64,000 bases of DNA, taken from contig JAEUMR010000047.1 in NCBI GenBank assembly GCA_016791385.1, positions 124,001 to 188,000 on the forward strand. The letters run 5' to 3'. The notes below the pieces were generated by a model, which ran no database searches, was not told the origin of the DNA, and saw only the letters and a program-made list of their open reading frames with translations. The position numbers and the translations under genes are program-made. Every line of letters begins with the position of its first letter. The stretch's first letter is position 1. The stretch comes from Hyphomonadaceae bacterium (lineage in GTDB: Bacteria > Pseudomonadota > Alphaproteobacteria > Caulobacterales > Aquidulcibacteraceae). This document shows positions 44,571 through 53,818 of this stretch, piece after piece.

Positions 44571-46664
44571 TCAAAACGGCCCGCCCGCTTCAGCCGCGCC
44601 AATAGCCTTGATCGCAAAGGCGTAATCGTGCGCCAGTTCGCGCAGGAATTCGAACCGGCCCGCCGAGCCTGCGTGGCCTGCGCCCATGTTCATCTTCATC
44701 AGCACTGGCCGCGCGCTGGTCGTGTGCGGACGTAGCTTCGCCACCCACTTCGCCGGCTCCCAATAGGTGACGCGCGGATCGGTGAGGCCGCCAGTGGCCA
44801 GCACCGCCGGATACGCTTTGCGCTCGATGTTGGTGTAGGGGCAGTAGGAGGCGATGTAGTCGTACGCGTCCGCGCTTTCGAGCGGATTGCCCCATTCGGG
44901 CCATTCCGGCGGCGTCAGCGGCAGGCTGTCATCACTCATCGTGTTGAGCACATCCACGAACGGCACCCCGCCGGTGACGCCGGCCCACAAATCCGGGCGC
45001 ATGTTGGTGATGGCGCCCATCAATAGGCCGCCAGCGGAACGGCCTTCGCAGACGATGGCGCCGGCGCGGCCAAATCCGCGCGCGATCAGCTCCTCAGCGC
45101 AGGCGATGAAGTCGGTGAAGCTGTTCTTCTTGGCAAAGCGCCGCCCGTCCTCGAACCAGCCGAAGCCCATTTCTGAGCCGCCGCGAACATGCGCCATGGC
45201 GTAAATCCAGCCGCGATCGACCAGGCTGAAGCGGCGGATGGAGAAATCTGCGTCGAGTGAGATGCCGTAGGAGCCGTAGCCATACAGAAACAGCGGCGCT
45301 GAGCCATCGAGTTCGGTTCCGCGCAACATCAGCACGGTGATGGGGATTTTCTTGCCGTCCGGCGCGGTGGCGAACAGCCGGCGCGCTTCGTATTTGGACG
45401 GATCGTGCCCGGACGGAATTTCCTGTGTCTTGCGCAAGACGCGCGTGCGCGCGCCCATGTCGTAATCGAACCACTGCATCGGCGTGGTGGGCGAATCGTA
45501 GACATAGCGCTGGACGCTAGTGTCGTATTCGTAGCCGCCGGCGAGTTCGAGATTGAACGCTTCTTCATCGAGCGCGATCGCGTGCTCTTCGCCCCCGGCA
45601 TGGCGGATGACGATGCGCGGCAGCGCGTTGGAGCGCTCGGTCCGCACCAGATAATCCCTGGTCGCGTGCAGACCCAGCAGGAAGCGTCCCGGCATATGCG
45701 GCAGGAAATCCCGCCAGTGCGCGCGCACAGTCGCTTCCGGATCGCAAGACATGACTTTGAAATCTGTCGCGCCGTCGGCGTTGGTGAGGATGTACCAGCG
45801 CCCGTTCCAATGCGTCGGCGTGTAGAGCACGTCTTCTTCGCGCCCATGGAAGAGACTGGGCGCTGCGGTTGGATCGTGCGCGGGGATGATATGCGTCTCC
45901 GAGGAAGCATGATGGCCAGCATGAATGACGATGAACGCGCGGCTCTCGGTCGTGTGCACGCTGAGGAAGAAGCCGTCGTCCGGCTCATCGTAGACCAGCG
46001 TGTCCTCGCCCCCGCGCGCCGGGCGGCGATAGACTTTGGCGGGGCGGCCATTGTCGTCCCTGAAGGTCCAGAACAGGAAACGCGAATCCGGAGACCAGCA
46101 GAAATCGCCGGTGCAGTTTTGCACGGGCCCCGGCAGCGTCTCGCCGCTGGCCAGGTCCTTCATGTGGACCGTGTAGATTTCCGAGCCTTGTTCATCGACC
46201 GCGTACGCGAACAGGCGATGGTCGGGTGAGTGTTCGGCGGAAACCACTTTGTAGAAGGTCTTGCCGCGCGCCTGTTCATCGACATTGATCAGGACCTCTT
46301 CCGGCCCCTCGGCGCCGCGCGGGCGGCGGGCGTAGATCGGATGCTGCGCTCCGGTCTCGAAGCGCCGGTAATATTCCCACGGCCCGTCAGGTGACGGGAC
46401 GGTGCTGTCGTCCTCTTTCACGCGCCCGCGCATCTCTTGATAAATGTGCTCCTGCAATTCGAGCGTCGGCGCCATCATCGCTTCGCGATAGGCGTTCTCC
46501 GCTTCGATGTACTCGCGCACGTCCGCCCGCAGCAGCGAGGGATCGCGCATCACGTTCTGCCAATTGTCGTCCTTCAGCCAGGAATACTCGTCGACGCGCA
46601 CGCGCCCTAATTGTTCGATGCGCTTTGGTTCAATGCGGGCGATGGGGGGCTGAGGCGAGGTCAT
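44571..46664 (-). CDS. ptrB: oligopeptidase B (S9 family serine peptidase)
   Basis: Cuts short peptides after Arg or Lys in the cytoplasm or periplasm. The 697-residue protein has a beta-propeller N-terminal part (about 1-420) and an alpha/beta-hydrolase C-terminal domain: nucleophile Ser in CEGRSAGGLLMG, the YGSYGISLDADFS oxyanion region, Asp in GGLTDPRVTYWEP and His in GAGHAGSAGRFEFLRE near the end. No signal peptide. Convergent with oppA; a peptide-uptake/peptidase pairing is plausible. A hairpin (46667-46684) ends 2 bp before its ATG. Confidence 0.95.
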   Translation of the reverse strand: MTSPQPPIARIEPKRIEQLGRVRVDEYSWLKDDNWQNVMRDPSLLRADVREYIEAENAYREAMMAPTLELQEHIYQEMRGRVKEDDSTVPSPDGPWEYYRRFETGAQHPIYARRPRGAEGPEEVLINVDEQARGKTFYKVVSAEHSPDHRLFAYAVDEQGSEIYTVHMKDLASGETLPGPVQNCTGDFCWSPDSRFLFWTFRDDNGRPAKVYRRPARGGEDTLVYDEPDDGFFLSVHTTESRAFIVIHAGHHASSETHIIPAHDPTAAPSLFHGREEDVLYTPTHWNGRWYILTNADGATDFKVMSCDPEATVRAHWRDFLPHMPGRFLLGLHATRDYLVRTERSNALPRIVIRHAGGEEHAIALDEEAFNLELAGGYEYDTSVQRYVYDSPTTPMQWFDYDMGARTRVLRKTQEIPSGHDPSKYEARRLFATAPDGKKIPITVLMLRGTELDGSAPLFLYGYGSYGISLDADFSIRRFSLVDRGWIYAMAHVRGGSEMGFGWFEDGRRFAKKNSFTDFIACAEELIARGFGRAGAIVCEGRSAGGLLMGAITNMRPDLWAGVTGGVPFVDVLNTMSDDSLPLTPPEWPEWGNPLESADAYDYIASYCPYTNIERKAYPAVLATGGLTDPRVTYWEPAKWVAKLRPHTTSARPVLMKMNMGAGHAGSAGRFEFLRELAHDYAFAIKAIGAAEAGGPF

Positions 46665-46666
46665 GA

Positions 46667-46684
46667 GCGGCTTTGTGAAGCCGC
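46667..46684 (-). promoter_or_regulatory. hairpin immediately before the ptrB start codon
   Basis: A perfect 7-bp inverted repeat GCGGCTT / AAGCCGC with a 4-nt loop. In the transcript of ptrB it ends 2 nt before the ATG, where a Shine-Dalgarno would lie. It could limit initiation or simply be the end of the upstream PP2C gene transcript; no T-run follows. Confidence 0.35.
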
Positions 46685-46702
46685 ACGGCGCCAGCGGTCA
46701 AC

Positions 46703-47530
46703 TCAGGTTAGGCGCAGCAGCATGGCAGTGGCGTCGTCGCTGGCCTTGAAGCGGGGGTGCAAGGTGCCGCCCGCGTCGGCGGTCTCGATCGCCCGTAGCT
46801 CGCGGCCGAGCTCTTGCAGGCCCTTGTCGAGCGCCGCCTGGACCAAACCGCCAGCGTCATAGGCGCGGTAGCGGTCCACCAGCGCCGAAAATCCGTCCGT
46901 CATCAGCAGCAGGTGCGCCGGGCGGGTGAGCTTGAAACGCCACGCGCGCGCGTGATCAGCGCAAGCGGGATCGATGCCGAAGGTCCAACTCGCGCCCTCG
47001 CGGTTGAGCTCGGCGCGCATGCGGCGCAGCATCTCGATGGTCGAGGTCCGCCGCAGCAATGGCTTGTGCGCGTCGGTCTGCTGTGCCGCGAGCTTGCTTT
47101 CCGCGTCCGCGGCCTCTTCCGGACCGCCTGCAACATGCGCCGCGCCGTCAGCGTCGAGCGCGAAGGCGCGGCTGTCGCCAAGGTCGAGCCCGCTTGCGCC
47201 GTCCGGCGTTTCTTCCGCGATCAGCAGGGAGGAGATCGGCGATTGCCAGCGTTCATAGGAGCGCCCGCCCAGCAGCTGCCGAAACGCTTCGGCGGCGGCT
47301 GCGCTCGCCCCGCGAACTACCGCGCGCAGATCGCCGGGCGCCGCATGCAGATAGGCATTGCCGGCCTGAGCGATCCAGCTGGCGTCCGAGGCCGCACCGC
47401 TGAGCGGCGCCTCGTGCAGGTCGGTCGCGCCATCGAGCACCCAGGCGCGCGCGCCGGCGAGGCCAAACGTATCGTCGTTCTGCTTGCCGCGGTCGCCTGC
47501 AAGCGAGATCGATTCAACCAGCGTCAGCAC
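46703..47530 (-). CDS. PP2C family serine/threonine phosphatase
   Basis: A 275-residue single-domain protein phosphatase. PP2C motifs in order: GDRGKQNDDTFG (12-23), WVLDGATDLH (30-39), DLGDSRAFAL (116-125), LLLMTDGFSAL (206-216) and the C-terminal KASDDATAMLL, giving the expected Asp ligands for two metal ions. No partner kinase or signalling gene is next to it. The gene lies 38 bp upstream of ptrB on the same strand and may be cotranscribed with it. Confidence 0.87.
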   Translation of the reverse strand: MLTLVESISLAGDRGKQNDDTFGLAGARAWVLDGATDLHEAPLSGAASDASWIAQAGNAYLHAAPGDLRAVVRGASAAAAEAFRQLLGGRSYERWQSPISSLLIAEETPDGASGLDLGDSRAFALDADGAAHVAGGPEEAADAESKLAAQQTDAHKPLLRRTSTIEMLRRMRAELNREGASWTFGIDPACADHARAWRFKLTRPAHLLLMTDGFSALVDRYRAYDAGGLVQAALDKGLQELGRELRAIETADAGGTLHPRFKASDDATAMLLRLT

Positions 47531-47537
47531 GGCCCGC

Positions 47538-47987
47538 CTAAGCGGGGTAGATCAGCGAAACGATCTCGGCCACGCAGGCCGGCCGCGCCTCGTTTTCGAT
47601 CTCGATGGTGCATTCGTTGACGACCTGATAGCCGCCCCCGCGGGCTTCGCAGGAGAGCATCTTGGTGCGCATGCGCAGGCGCGAGCCGACCGGCACCATG
47701 TTGGTGAAGCGCACTTTGTTGCAGCCATAATTGATGCCGCGCGAGACGCCCTTGTAGCTGATGATGTTCTTAGACAAAAACGGGATCAGCGACAGCACCA
47801 GATAGCCGTGCGCGATCGGCGAGCCGAGTTCCTTGGTGGCCCGCTCGACGTCGACGTGGATCCACTGGTGGTCCCCGGTTGCATCAGCGAAACGGTTGAT
47901 GCGGTCCTGCGTGACTTCCAGCCAATCGGACACGCCGAGTTCCTGGCCCACCAGGGTTTGGATTTCGGACAGGGGAATTTCGCGCAT
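47538..47987 (-). CDS. MaoC-like (R)-enoyl-CoA hydratase/dehydratase
   Basis: A 149-residue hot-dog fold enzyme. The hydratase motif ADATGDHQWIHVD (about 34-46, catalytic Asp and His) and the GSPIAHGYLVLSL loop (about 55-67) are present. It hydrates enoyl-CoA with R stereochemistry in known relatives, which fits the fatty-acid theme of the region. GAGGAG precedes ATG 47987, partly inside a hairpin (47997-48015). Divergent from cdd. It ends 7 bp before the PP2C start. Confidence 0.9.
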   Translation of the reverse strand: MREIPLSEIQTLVGQELGVSDWLEVTQDRINRFADATGDHQWIHVDVERATKELGSPIAHGYLVLSLIPFLSKNIISYKGVSRGINYGCNKVRFTNMVPVGSRLRMRTKMLSCEARGGGYQVVNECTIEIENEARPACVAEIVSLIYPA

Positions 47988-47996
47988 GGATCGTCT

Positions 47997-48015
47997 CCTC
48001 GGCTCAGCACCGAGG
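47997..48015 (-). promoter_or_regulatory. hairpin over the MaoC ribosome-binding site
   Basis: The minus-strand transcript reads CCTCGG, a 7-nt loop, then CCGAGG; the second arm overlaps the GAGGAG Shine-Dalgarno that serves ATG 47987. Six perfect pairs. Could reduce translation, but could also be chance in GC-rich DNA. Confidence 0.3.
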
Positions 48016-48069
48016 TAAAACGGCGGCGGCGGCTTGTCGAGTTGGCGTAGGGGCGAATACGGTCCTTGC

Positions 48070-48489
48070 ATGCTCAGCGACGCTGCACGCGATGCCCTGC
48101 TGGAAGCGGCCCGGGCGGCTGCGCACGGCGCCTATGCGCCGTACTCCGGCGTCTGCGTCGGCGCCGCCGTATTGCTGGCGGATGGCGGCATCGTCGCCGG
48201 CGCCAACATCGAAAATGCGGCTCAGAACCTCAATTGTTGCGCTGAGCGGACCGCCATCTACGCCGCGCTCGCCCGTTTCGGCGTCCAGCGCATCCAGGCG
48301 CTCGCTGTCAGCATGTTGCGGGAGGGGGAGGGGGCCGCCCACGGCCCGATTTCGCCCTGCGGTCCCTGCCGGCAGGTGATGGCCGAGTTCATGGATGCGG
48401 ACGCGCCGGTGCTCGTCGACGGCGGCGTTACCCGCGCGGTAGGCGAATTGCTGCCCGATCCGTACCGCCCCAGCGGATCGCCATGCTGA
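48070..48489 (+). CDS. cdd: cytidine deaminase
   Basis: Deaminates cytidine and deoxycytidine to uridine in pyrimidine salvage. The 139-residue (homotetrameric-type) protein has the active-site motif NIENAAQNLNCCAERTA (about 46-62: zinc Cys and catalytic Glu) and PCGPCRQVM (about 98-106), giving three Cys zinc ligands. The N-terminus ARAAAHGAYAPYSGVCVGAAV is typical. The bases before the ATG at 48070 resemble a -35/-10 pair (TTGTCGA 48034-48040, GAATACGG 48055-48062) but the -10 is weak. Short form compared with E. coli Cdd. Confidence 0.93.
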   Translation: MLSDAARDALLEAARAAAHGAYAPYSGVCVGAAVLLADGGIVAGANIENAAQNLNCCAERTAIYAALARFGVQRIQALAVSMLREGEGAAHGPISPCGPCRQVMAEFMDADAPVLVDGGVTRAVGELLPDPYRPSGSPC

Positions 48490-48508
48490 CGCAGCGCCGG
48501 TCCGGAGA

Positions 48509-48537
48509 TTGCCCCTGAGGGCGACACAGGCTAACGC
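48509..48537 (+). promoter_or_regulatory. candidate leaderless promoter of purL
   Basis: TTGCCCC (48509-48515) and GCTAACGC (48530-48537) are 14 bp apart, a Caulobacter-type arrangement, and the second ends 8 bp before the purL ATG at 48546. No Shine-Dalgarno fits in that space. Confidence 0.45.
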
Positions 48538-48545
48538 CTCGCCCC

Positions 48546-50777
48546 ATGTCCCTAGACCCGCTCGCGCCAGGAACCCTCGCGCTCGCCGAAGAATTCGGCC
48601 TGTCCAAAGACGAATACGGCCTCGTCTTGAAGAAGCTCGGCCGCACCCCCAACGTGACCGAACTGGGCGTCTTCTCAGTGATGTGGTCGGAGCACTGCTC
48701 CTACAAGTCGAGCCGGGTGCATCTGGCCAAATTCCCGACCAAGGCGCCGCACGTGATCTACGGCCCCGGCGAGAACGCGGGGGCCATCGACATCGGCGAG
48801 GGGCTGGCCGCCATCTTCAAGATGGAAAGCCACAACCACCCGAGCTTCATCGAACCGTTCCAGGGCGCGGCCACCGGCGTCGGCGGTATCCTGCGCGACG
48901 TCTTCACGATGGGCGCGCGGCCCGTCGCCATCATGAATGCGCTGCGGTTCGGCGAGCCCGAGCACCCCAAGACGCGCAAGCTGGTCGACGGCGTCGTCAG
49001 CGGCATCAGCTTTTATGGCAATTGCGTCGGCGTGCCGACGGTGGGCGGCGAGACCAATTTCGACGCCCGCTACAACGGCAACATCCTGGTCAACGTGTTC
49101 TGTCTCGGCGTTGCCGACAAGAACAAGATTTTCACCGCCGCCGCCAAGGGTGCGAACAATCCGGTGGTCTATGTCGGCGCGAAGACCGGCCGCGACGGCA
49201 TTCACGGCGCGACCATGGCCTCGGCCGAGTTCGACGATAATGCCGAAGCGCAACGCCCGACCGTGCAGGTCGGCGATCCGTTCCTGGAAAAGCTGCTGAT
49301 CGAAGCCTGCCTCGAACTGATGGCGACGGACGCTATCATCGGCATTCAGGACATGGGCGCGGCGGGCCTGACATCTTCGTCGGTCGAAATGGCCTCGAAG
49401 GGCGAAGCCGGCATCGAGCTTGATCTCGATAAGGTGCCCGCGCGCGAAGAGGGCATGACGCCCTACGAATTCATGCTCAGCGAAAGCCAGGAGCGTATGC
49501 TCATGGTGCTGAAGCCGGGCCGTGAAGGCGAGGCTCAGCGCATCTTCGAAAAGTGGGGCCTCGACGCTGCTGTCATCGGCACGACCACCGACACCAATCG
49601 TCTGACCCTGCGCTGGCACGGCGAGGTCGTCTGCGACATCCCGCTGGGGCCGCTCGCCGACGAAGCGCCGAAATACGAGCGCCCGTACGTGCAACCGCTG
49701 AAGGCGATCCCGCTCACGGATGCAGAGCAGAAGCGGCTGATCGATGAGTATCCAGGCTTCGCCCAATCACTGACGGCGCTGCTGGCGATGCCCGACCAAG
49801 CCTCCAAGCGCTGGATCTGGGAGCAATACGACCGCCACGTCATGGGTGACACGCTGGCCGATAGCGGCAGCGATGCGGCCATCGTGCGCCTCTACGGCTC
49901 GCAGCGCGCGCTGGCGATGACGTGCGATGTGACGCCGCGCTATGTCGAAGCCGACGCCTATGAAGGCGGCAAGCAAGCCGTCGCCGAAGCGTGGCGCAAT
50001 CTCACCGTTACCGGCGCGCGCCCGCTCGCGGTGACCGACAATCTCAATTTCGGCAATCCGCAGCGCCCGGAAATCATGGGCCAGATCGTCTACGCCATCG
50101 AAGGCATGGCCGAAGCCTGCCGCGAACTGGCGTTCCCGGTCATCAGCGGCAACGTTTCGCTCTATAACGAGACCAATGGCCAAGCCATTCTGCCCACGCC
50201 CGCCATCGGCGGCGTCGGCATCATCGACAACCTTGAACGCCGCGCGACGGCGGACAAGCTAAGGCAAGGCGATACGCTGGTGCTGATCGGCGAGACGGGC
50301 GGCCATCTCGGGCAGTCAGTCTATGCGCGCGATCTGTTCAAACTCGGCGGCGCGGCGCCGAAGGTCGATCTCGCGCTCGAAAAGAAGAATGGCGACTTCG
50401 TGCGTGCGCTGATCACCGACGGCCTCGTGCGCGCGGCGCACGACATCAGCGATGGCGGTTTGGCGATCGCCGCTGCCGAGATGGCCTTGGGCTCGAACAT
50501 CGGCATTGCGCTTGGCTATCAGGGCGATGGGGCGGACGCTGAGTTCCTCTACGGCGAGGATCAGGCGCGGTATCTCGTCTCGATTTCAGCCGACAAGATG
50601 GACGAACTCGACCGGCGCGCGCAGGCGGCGGGCGTGTACTTCCTGAATGTTGGCGAGGTCGGCGGCTCCGAACTCTCGTATGTAGGCGCCTCCGGCGCCC
50701 GCGAGCGGGTGGCGCTGGACGATCTGCGCACGGCTCACGAAAACTGGCTGCCGTCCTATATGAAGAAGGCGCACTAG
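48546..50777 (+). CDS. purL: phosphoribosylformylglycinamidine synthase subunit PurL
   Basis: ATP-dependent step 4 of purine synthesis, FGAR to FGAM, with ammonia from PurQ. The 743-residue short form lacks the glutaminase domain and needs PurS and PurQ, neither of which is in the window. Motifs: [17 protein letters not shown] (38-54), the ATP region [21 protein letters not shown] in two parts near 92-112, [11 protein letters not shown], and the second half (from ~430) repeats the AIR-synthase fold ([12 protein letters not shown]). Full length. No downstream partner gene is linked. Confidence 0.96.
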   Translation: MSLDPLAPGTLALAEEFGLSKDEYGLVLKKLGRTPNVTELGVFSVMWSEHCSYKSSRVHLAKFPTKAPHVIYGPGENAGAIDIGEGLAAIFKMESHNHPSFIEPFQGAATGVGGILRDVFTMGARPVAIMNALRFGEPEHPKTRKLVDGVVSGISFYGNCVGVPTVGGETNFDARYNGNILVNVFCLGVADKNKIFTAAAKGANNPVVYVGAKTGRDGIHGATMASAEFDDNAEAQRPTVQVGDPFLEKLLIEACLELMATDAIIGIQDMGAAGLTSSSVEMASKGEAGIELDLDKVPAREEGMTPYEFMLSESQERMLMVLKPGREGEAQRIFEKWGLDAAVIGTTTDTNRLTLRWHGEVVCDIPLGPLADEAPKYERPYVQPLKAIPLTDAEQKRLIDEYPGFAQSLTALLAMPDQASKRWIWEQYDRHVMGDTLADSGSDAAIVRLYGSQRALAMTCDVTPRYVEADAYEGGKQAVAEAWRNLTVTGARPLAVTDNLNFGNPQRPEIMGQIVYAIEGMAEACRELAFPVISGNVSLYNETNGQAILPTPAIGGVGIIDNLERRATADKLRQGDTLVLIGETGGHLGQSVYARDLFKLGGAAPKVDLALEKKNGDFVRALITDGLVRAAHDISDGGLAIAAAEMALGSNIGIALGYQGDGADAEFLYGEDQARYLVSISADKMDELDRRAQAAGVYFLNVGEVGGSELSYVGASGARERVALDDLRTAHENWLPSYMKKAH

Positions 50778-50786
50778 ATTCTCATC

Positions 50787-50801
50787 CCCCGCTCCGCGGG
50801 G
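50787..50801 (+). terminator. short GC hairpin after purL
   Basis: CCCCGC / GCGGGG with a TCC loop, 10 bp after the purL stop and followed by AGATTT. It may be a weak terminator, or a fragment of the GC-rich palindromic repeats seen elsewhere in this window. Confidence 0.4.
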
Positions 50802-50823
50802 AGATTTCCGGCGGAGTGAAGGT

Positions 50824-51444
50824 ATGGCGGACCAGTACCCCAACTCTGCTCATGCGCTTCTCGATCGAGATATCCAGCGCGTTCATAAGCTTGCGCAAAA
50901 CGCAACGGCTGAGGGTGACGTTCGATTCGTTCGGATGGCCGGGTGGCTAATTGCCGGAAACGCAGGCGCATTGCTTCTGTGTTTCAACGCTTTGCTCGAT
51001 CACAAAATCTGCGATTGGGACGCGTTCAATCCACTCGTGCTTATTTTTGTCGCTGGTCTGACCAGCGCTTTTGCTTCGGCGCTATTCGACTGGTTCGCTC
51101 TCTTACTTCAAGCGGATCATTTGCGGAAAATTGCGCGAACCGGAGAATGGATGCAGCTTGCTTGGGTTGAACGCGACGGTTTGCGTGAAAGATTCCACGA
51201 CGTCAGTGAGACTGAACGCAAAGCGGTTGAAAATCGCCTGCTGGACATCGAAAAGGAGGTTGCATCTCAAATCTCTAGTGCGGCGGATCTGAAGACGCGG
51301 GTTTGGAGGCATTCTGCTGTCATATTTTGCGCGACGGCCGCCGTAGGATTGTCCGCGGGCTTGTTGGCCTTGGGCGTCTACAAATCAGTGTCCGATCCAA
51401 GGTACTTGATGGCCGTTTGCGGTTCTACGGAGCCAAGCCAATGA
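50824..51444 (+). CDS. hypothetical membrane protein of atypical composition
   Basis: A 206-residue protein with hydrophobic helices at about 39-57, 70-96 and 163-186, and a long charged coiled-coil-like stretch (98-160, including ETERKAVENRLLDIEKEV) between the second and third. Codon use (many TTT, CTT, AAA, GAA) and GC content are clearly lower than in the flanking purL and gor. A GTGAAGG site precedes the ATG. I do not recognise the family. Likely a recently acquired or poorly conserved gene. Confidence 0.65.
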   Translation: MADQYPNSAHALLDRDIQRVHKLAQNATAEGDVRFVRMAGWLIAGNAGALLLCFNALLDHKICDWDAFNPLVLIFVAGLTSAFASALFDWFALLLQADHLRKIARTGEWMQLAWVERDGLRERFHDVSETERKAVENRLLDIEKEVASQISSAADLKTRVWRHSAVIFCATAAVGLSAGLLALGVYKSVSDPRYLMAVCGSTEPSQ

Positions 51445-51461
51445 AATCAGATGGCGTTTGA

Positions 51462-52844
51462 ATGCCCCAATACGACTACGATCTCTTCGTCATCGGCGCG
51501 GGCTCGGGCGGGGTGCGGGCGGCGCGGCTGGCGGCGAAGGCTGGCGCGAAAGTAGCTGTCGCTGAACAGGTTCAGGTGGGCGGCACCTGCGTGCTGCGTG
51601 GCTGCGTGCCGAAAAAGCTGCTCGTCTATGCGAGCGAGTATTCGCAAGCCTTCCGCGACGCCAAAGGCTTTGGCTGGACCGTCGACTGGGCGCGCTTCGA
51701 TTGGCCAACGCTGCGCGAGGCCGTGCAGGCGGAAGTGAACCGGCTCTCCGGGCTCTACATCAAGAACCTCAACGCCGCCGGCGTCGGCATCATCGAAGAC
51801 CGCGCCGTGCTGGTCGATGCGCACACGTTGCGGCTCGAACGGCAGGGCAAGCTCGTCACTGCCGAGCGCATTCTGATCGCCACGGGCGGACACACCTACA
51901 GGCCGGTCGACACCCCCGGCCAGGAACTCGGCATCACCTCGACTGACGCCTTCCTGCTCAACGCGCTTCCCTCCAGCATTGTCATTGCCGGCGGGGGCTA
52001 TATCGCGCTTGAGTTCGCCACCATCTTCTCCGGACTTGGTGTCGATACGACGGTGGTCTATCGCGGCGAGCGCGTGCTGCGCGGCTTCGACCACGACATC
52101 CGCGCGCACGTGCAGGCGGAACTACAGCGCACCGGCGTCAACATCATTTGCGGCTCGGTGATCGACGAAGTCGCGCCGCTGCCGGATGGACGCAAGCTGA
52201 TCACGCTGTCCAATTCCATGCGCCTCGAAGCCGATCAGCTGATGTGGGCGGTGGGCCGCGAACCGAACACGCGCGGGCTTGGCCTGGAAGCCGCCGGCGT
52301 GCGGCTCACCGAGCGCGGCGCGGTCGTGGTCGATGCGCATTCGCGCACCAGCGTGCCGTCGATCTGGGCGGTCGGCGATGTCACCGACCGCATCAACCTG
52401 ACGCCGGTGGCGATCCGCGAAGCGGTGGCTTTCGCCGAGACCGAGTTCATGCGCCGGCCGATGGCGTTCGATCACGCCGACGTCGCCTCCGCCGTGTTTT
52501 GCCGCCCGCCCGTGGGCGTGGTGGGCCTCACCGAAGAGCAGGCGCGCGAGAAGTGCAAGGTGCGCATCTTCCGCACCAGCTTCCGGCCGATGAAGAACAT
52601 CATCGCCGGCAACGAGCAGAAGACGCTGATGAAGCTGGTCGTGAACGCTGAGAGCGACCGCATGCTCGGCGTGCACATCGCCGGCCCCGAGGCGCCGGAA
52701 CTGGTCCAGATGGCCGCCATCGCCGTCAAGGCCGGGCTGACCAAGGCGCAATGGGACGCCACCTGCGCCGTGCACCCCACCGCCGCCGAAGAATTGGTGC
52801 TGATGGGCGAGCCGATCGCGCACGACCCGGAAGGGCCGGCCTGA
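51462..52844 (+). CDS. gor: glutathione-disulfide reductase
   Basis: NADPH-dependent flavoenzyme that reduces oxidised glutathione. In 460 residues: FAD motif DLFVIGAGSGGVRAARLA (8-25), redox disulfide GGTCVLRGCVPKKL (40-53, Cys43 and Cys48), NADP site IVIAGGGYIALEFATIFSGL, AVGDVTDRINLTPVAIREA, and the C-terminal His-Glu pair AVHPTAAEELVLM. The NADP loop has Arg residues (VVYRGERVLRGFD) favouring NADPH. Starts 17 bp after the upstream membrane gene. Confidence 0.95.
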   Translation: MPQYDYDLFVIGAGSGGVRAARLAAKAGAKVAVAEQVQVGGTCVLRGCVPKKLLVYASEYSQAFRDAKGFGWTVDWARFDWPTLREAVQAEVNRLSGLYIKNLNAAGVGIIEDRAVLVDAHTLRLERQGKLVTAERILIATGGHTYRPVDTPGQELGITSTDAFLLNALPSSIVIAGGGYIALEFATIFSGLGVDTTVVYRGERVLRGFDHDIRAHVQAELQRTGVNIICGSVIDEVAPLPDGRKLITLSNSMRLEADQLMWAVGREPNTRGLGLEAAGVRLTERGAVVVDAHSRTSVPSIWAVGDVTDRINLTPVAIREAVAFAETEFMRRPMAFDHADVASAVFCRPPVGVVGLTEEQAREKCKVRIFRTSFRPMKNIIAGNEQKTLMKLVVNAESDRMLGVHIAGPEAPELVQMAAIAVKAGLTKAQWDATCAVHPTAAEELVLMGEPIAHDPEGPA

Positions 52845-52945
52845 AGCCGCTGCCGCCGGTGGAAAGCGGGCGGAAATTTACCTTTGATTAACCGCTCCGG
52901 CGCGACCGTCTCCGGCTCATATTTTGGGTGAAAGGGGCCGCGAAC

Positions 52946-53818
52946 ATGGCCGCACGTCTGGTTTCGGTGATCAACATGAAGGGCGGCGTCGGCAAGTCGA
53001 CGACGACCGTTTCGCTGGCCGAAACACTGGCGCTGCACCAGCGCCGGCGCGTGCTGATCGTCGACCTCGATCCGCAGACCAACGCCTCCATCATGGTGGC
53101 GGGGCCGGAGAAGTGGAACAGCCTGCGCGAAGCCGAGCGCACGCTCGATTTCTATTTCGAGAGCTACATCATTCAGCAGAAAGCCAAGCCGTTCAAAGCG
53201 CTGATTGAGAAGGGCGTCAGCGATCTGAAGGGCAAACCGGATGTGGCGCTGTGCGCCTCGGCGCCGGAATTCCGCATTGTCGAGCGCGACATGATCGAAA
53301 GCTTCGTCAAGCGCGGCTTCCAGATCGACATGATCCAGAAATGGATCTGCGAGCGTTTCGCCAACGGCATCAAGAACGTCGTCAACGAATACGATTACAT
53401 CTTGATCGATTGCCCCCCGGGCATCTCGCTGTTCGCGGAAGCTGCGCTGATCGCCGCCGATGCGATCCTGGTGCCGTCAATCCCGGACTATGTCTCGCGT
53501 CTCGGCCTCATCACCTTCCGCAAGCGTGCGCTGCGTCTCATCAATGAGCGCCGCGGCGGGCCTTCGCAGCTGATGGTGCTGGCGACCAAGTACGAAGAGG
53601 GCTTCTCGCTGCACCGCTCGGAAGCGCAGCTGCTGAAAGACAATCTCGGCGATGCGATGTTCGATGTGCGCATCCCTCAGCACGTCGATATCGCCAAGGC
53701 GGCGGAATGGTCTGAGACCCAGCGCACGTTTGAGCAGAAGTACGGCGCGATGGCCAAGATCGTGAAATCGCTCGGCGAGGAATTCCAATCGAAGGTGGAG
53801 CTCGCGCCCGCTCTATGA
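52946..53818 (+). CDS. orphan ParA-like ATPase
   Basis: A 291-residue deviant-Walker P-loop ATPase. The Walker A INMKGGVGKSTTTVSLAETL (residues 9-28) has both lysines (12 and 17), with LIVDLDPQTN (36-45) and YILIDCPPGISLFAEAALIA as motifs A' and B. A ~50-residue insert (SYIIQQKAKPFKALIEKGVS) follows the switch. ParA members position chromosomes, plasmids or protein complexes. There is no ParB gene nearby; instead the coupled 172-residue protein follows (ATGA overlap). AAGGGG lies 8 bp before ATG 52946; a GTG at 52928 is possible. The target is unknown. Confidence 0.88.
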   Translation: MAARLVSVINMKGGVGKSTTTVSLAETLALHQRRRVLIVDLDPQTNASIMVAGPEKWNSLREAERTLDFYFESYIIQQKAKPFKALIEKGVSDLKGKPDVALCASAPEFRIVERDMIESFVKRGFQIDMIQKWICERFANGIKNVVNEYDYILIDCPPGISLFAEAALIAADAILVPSIPDYVSRLGLITFRKRALRLINERRGGPSQLMVLATKYEEGFSLHRSEAQLLKDNLGDAMFDVRIPQHVDIAKAAEWSETQRTFEQKYGAMAKIVKSLGEEFQSKVELAPAL

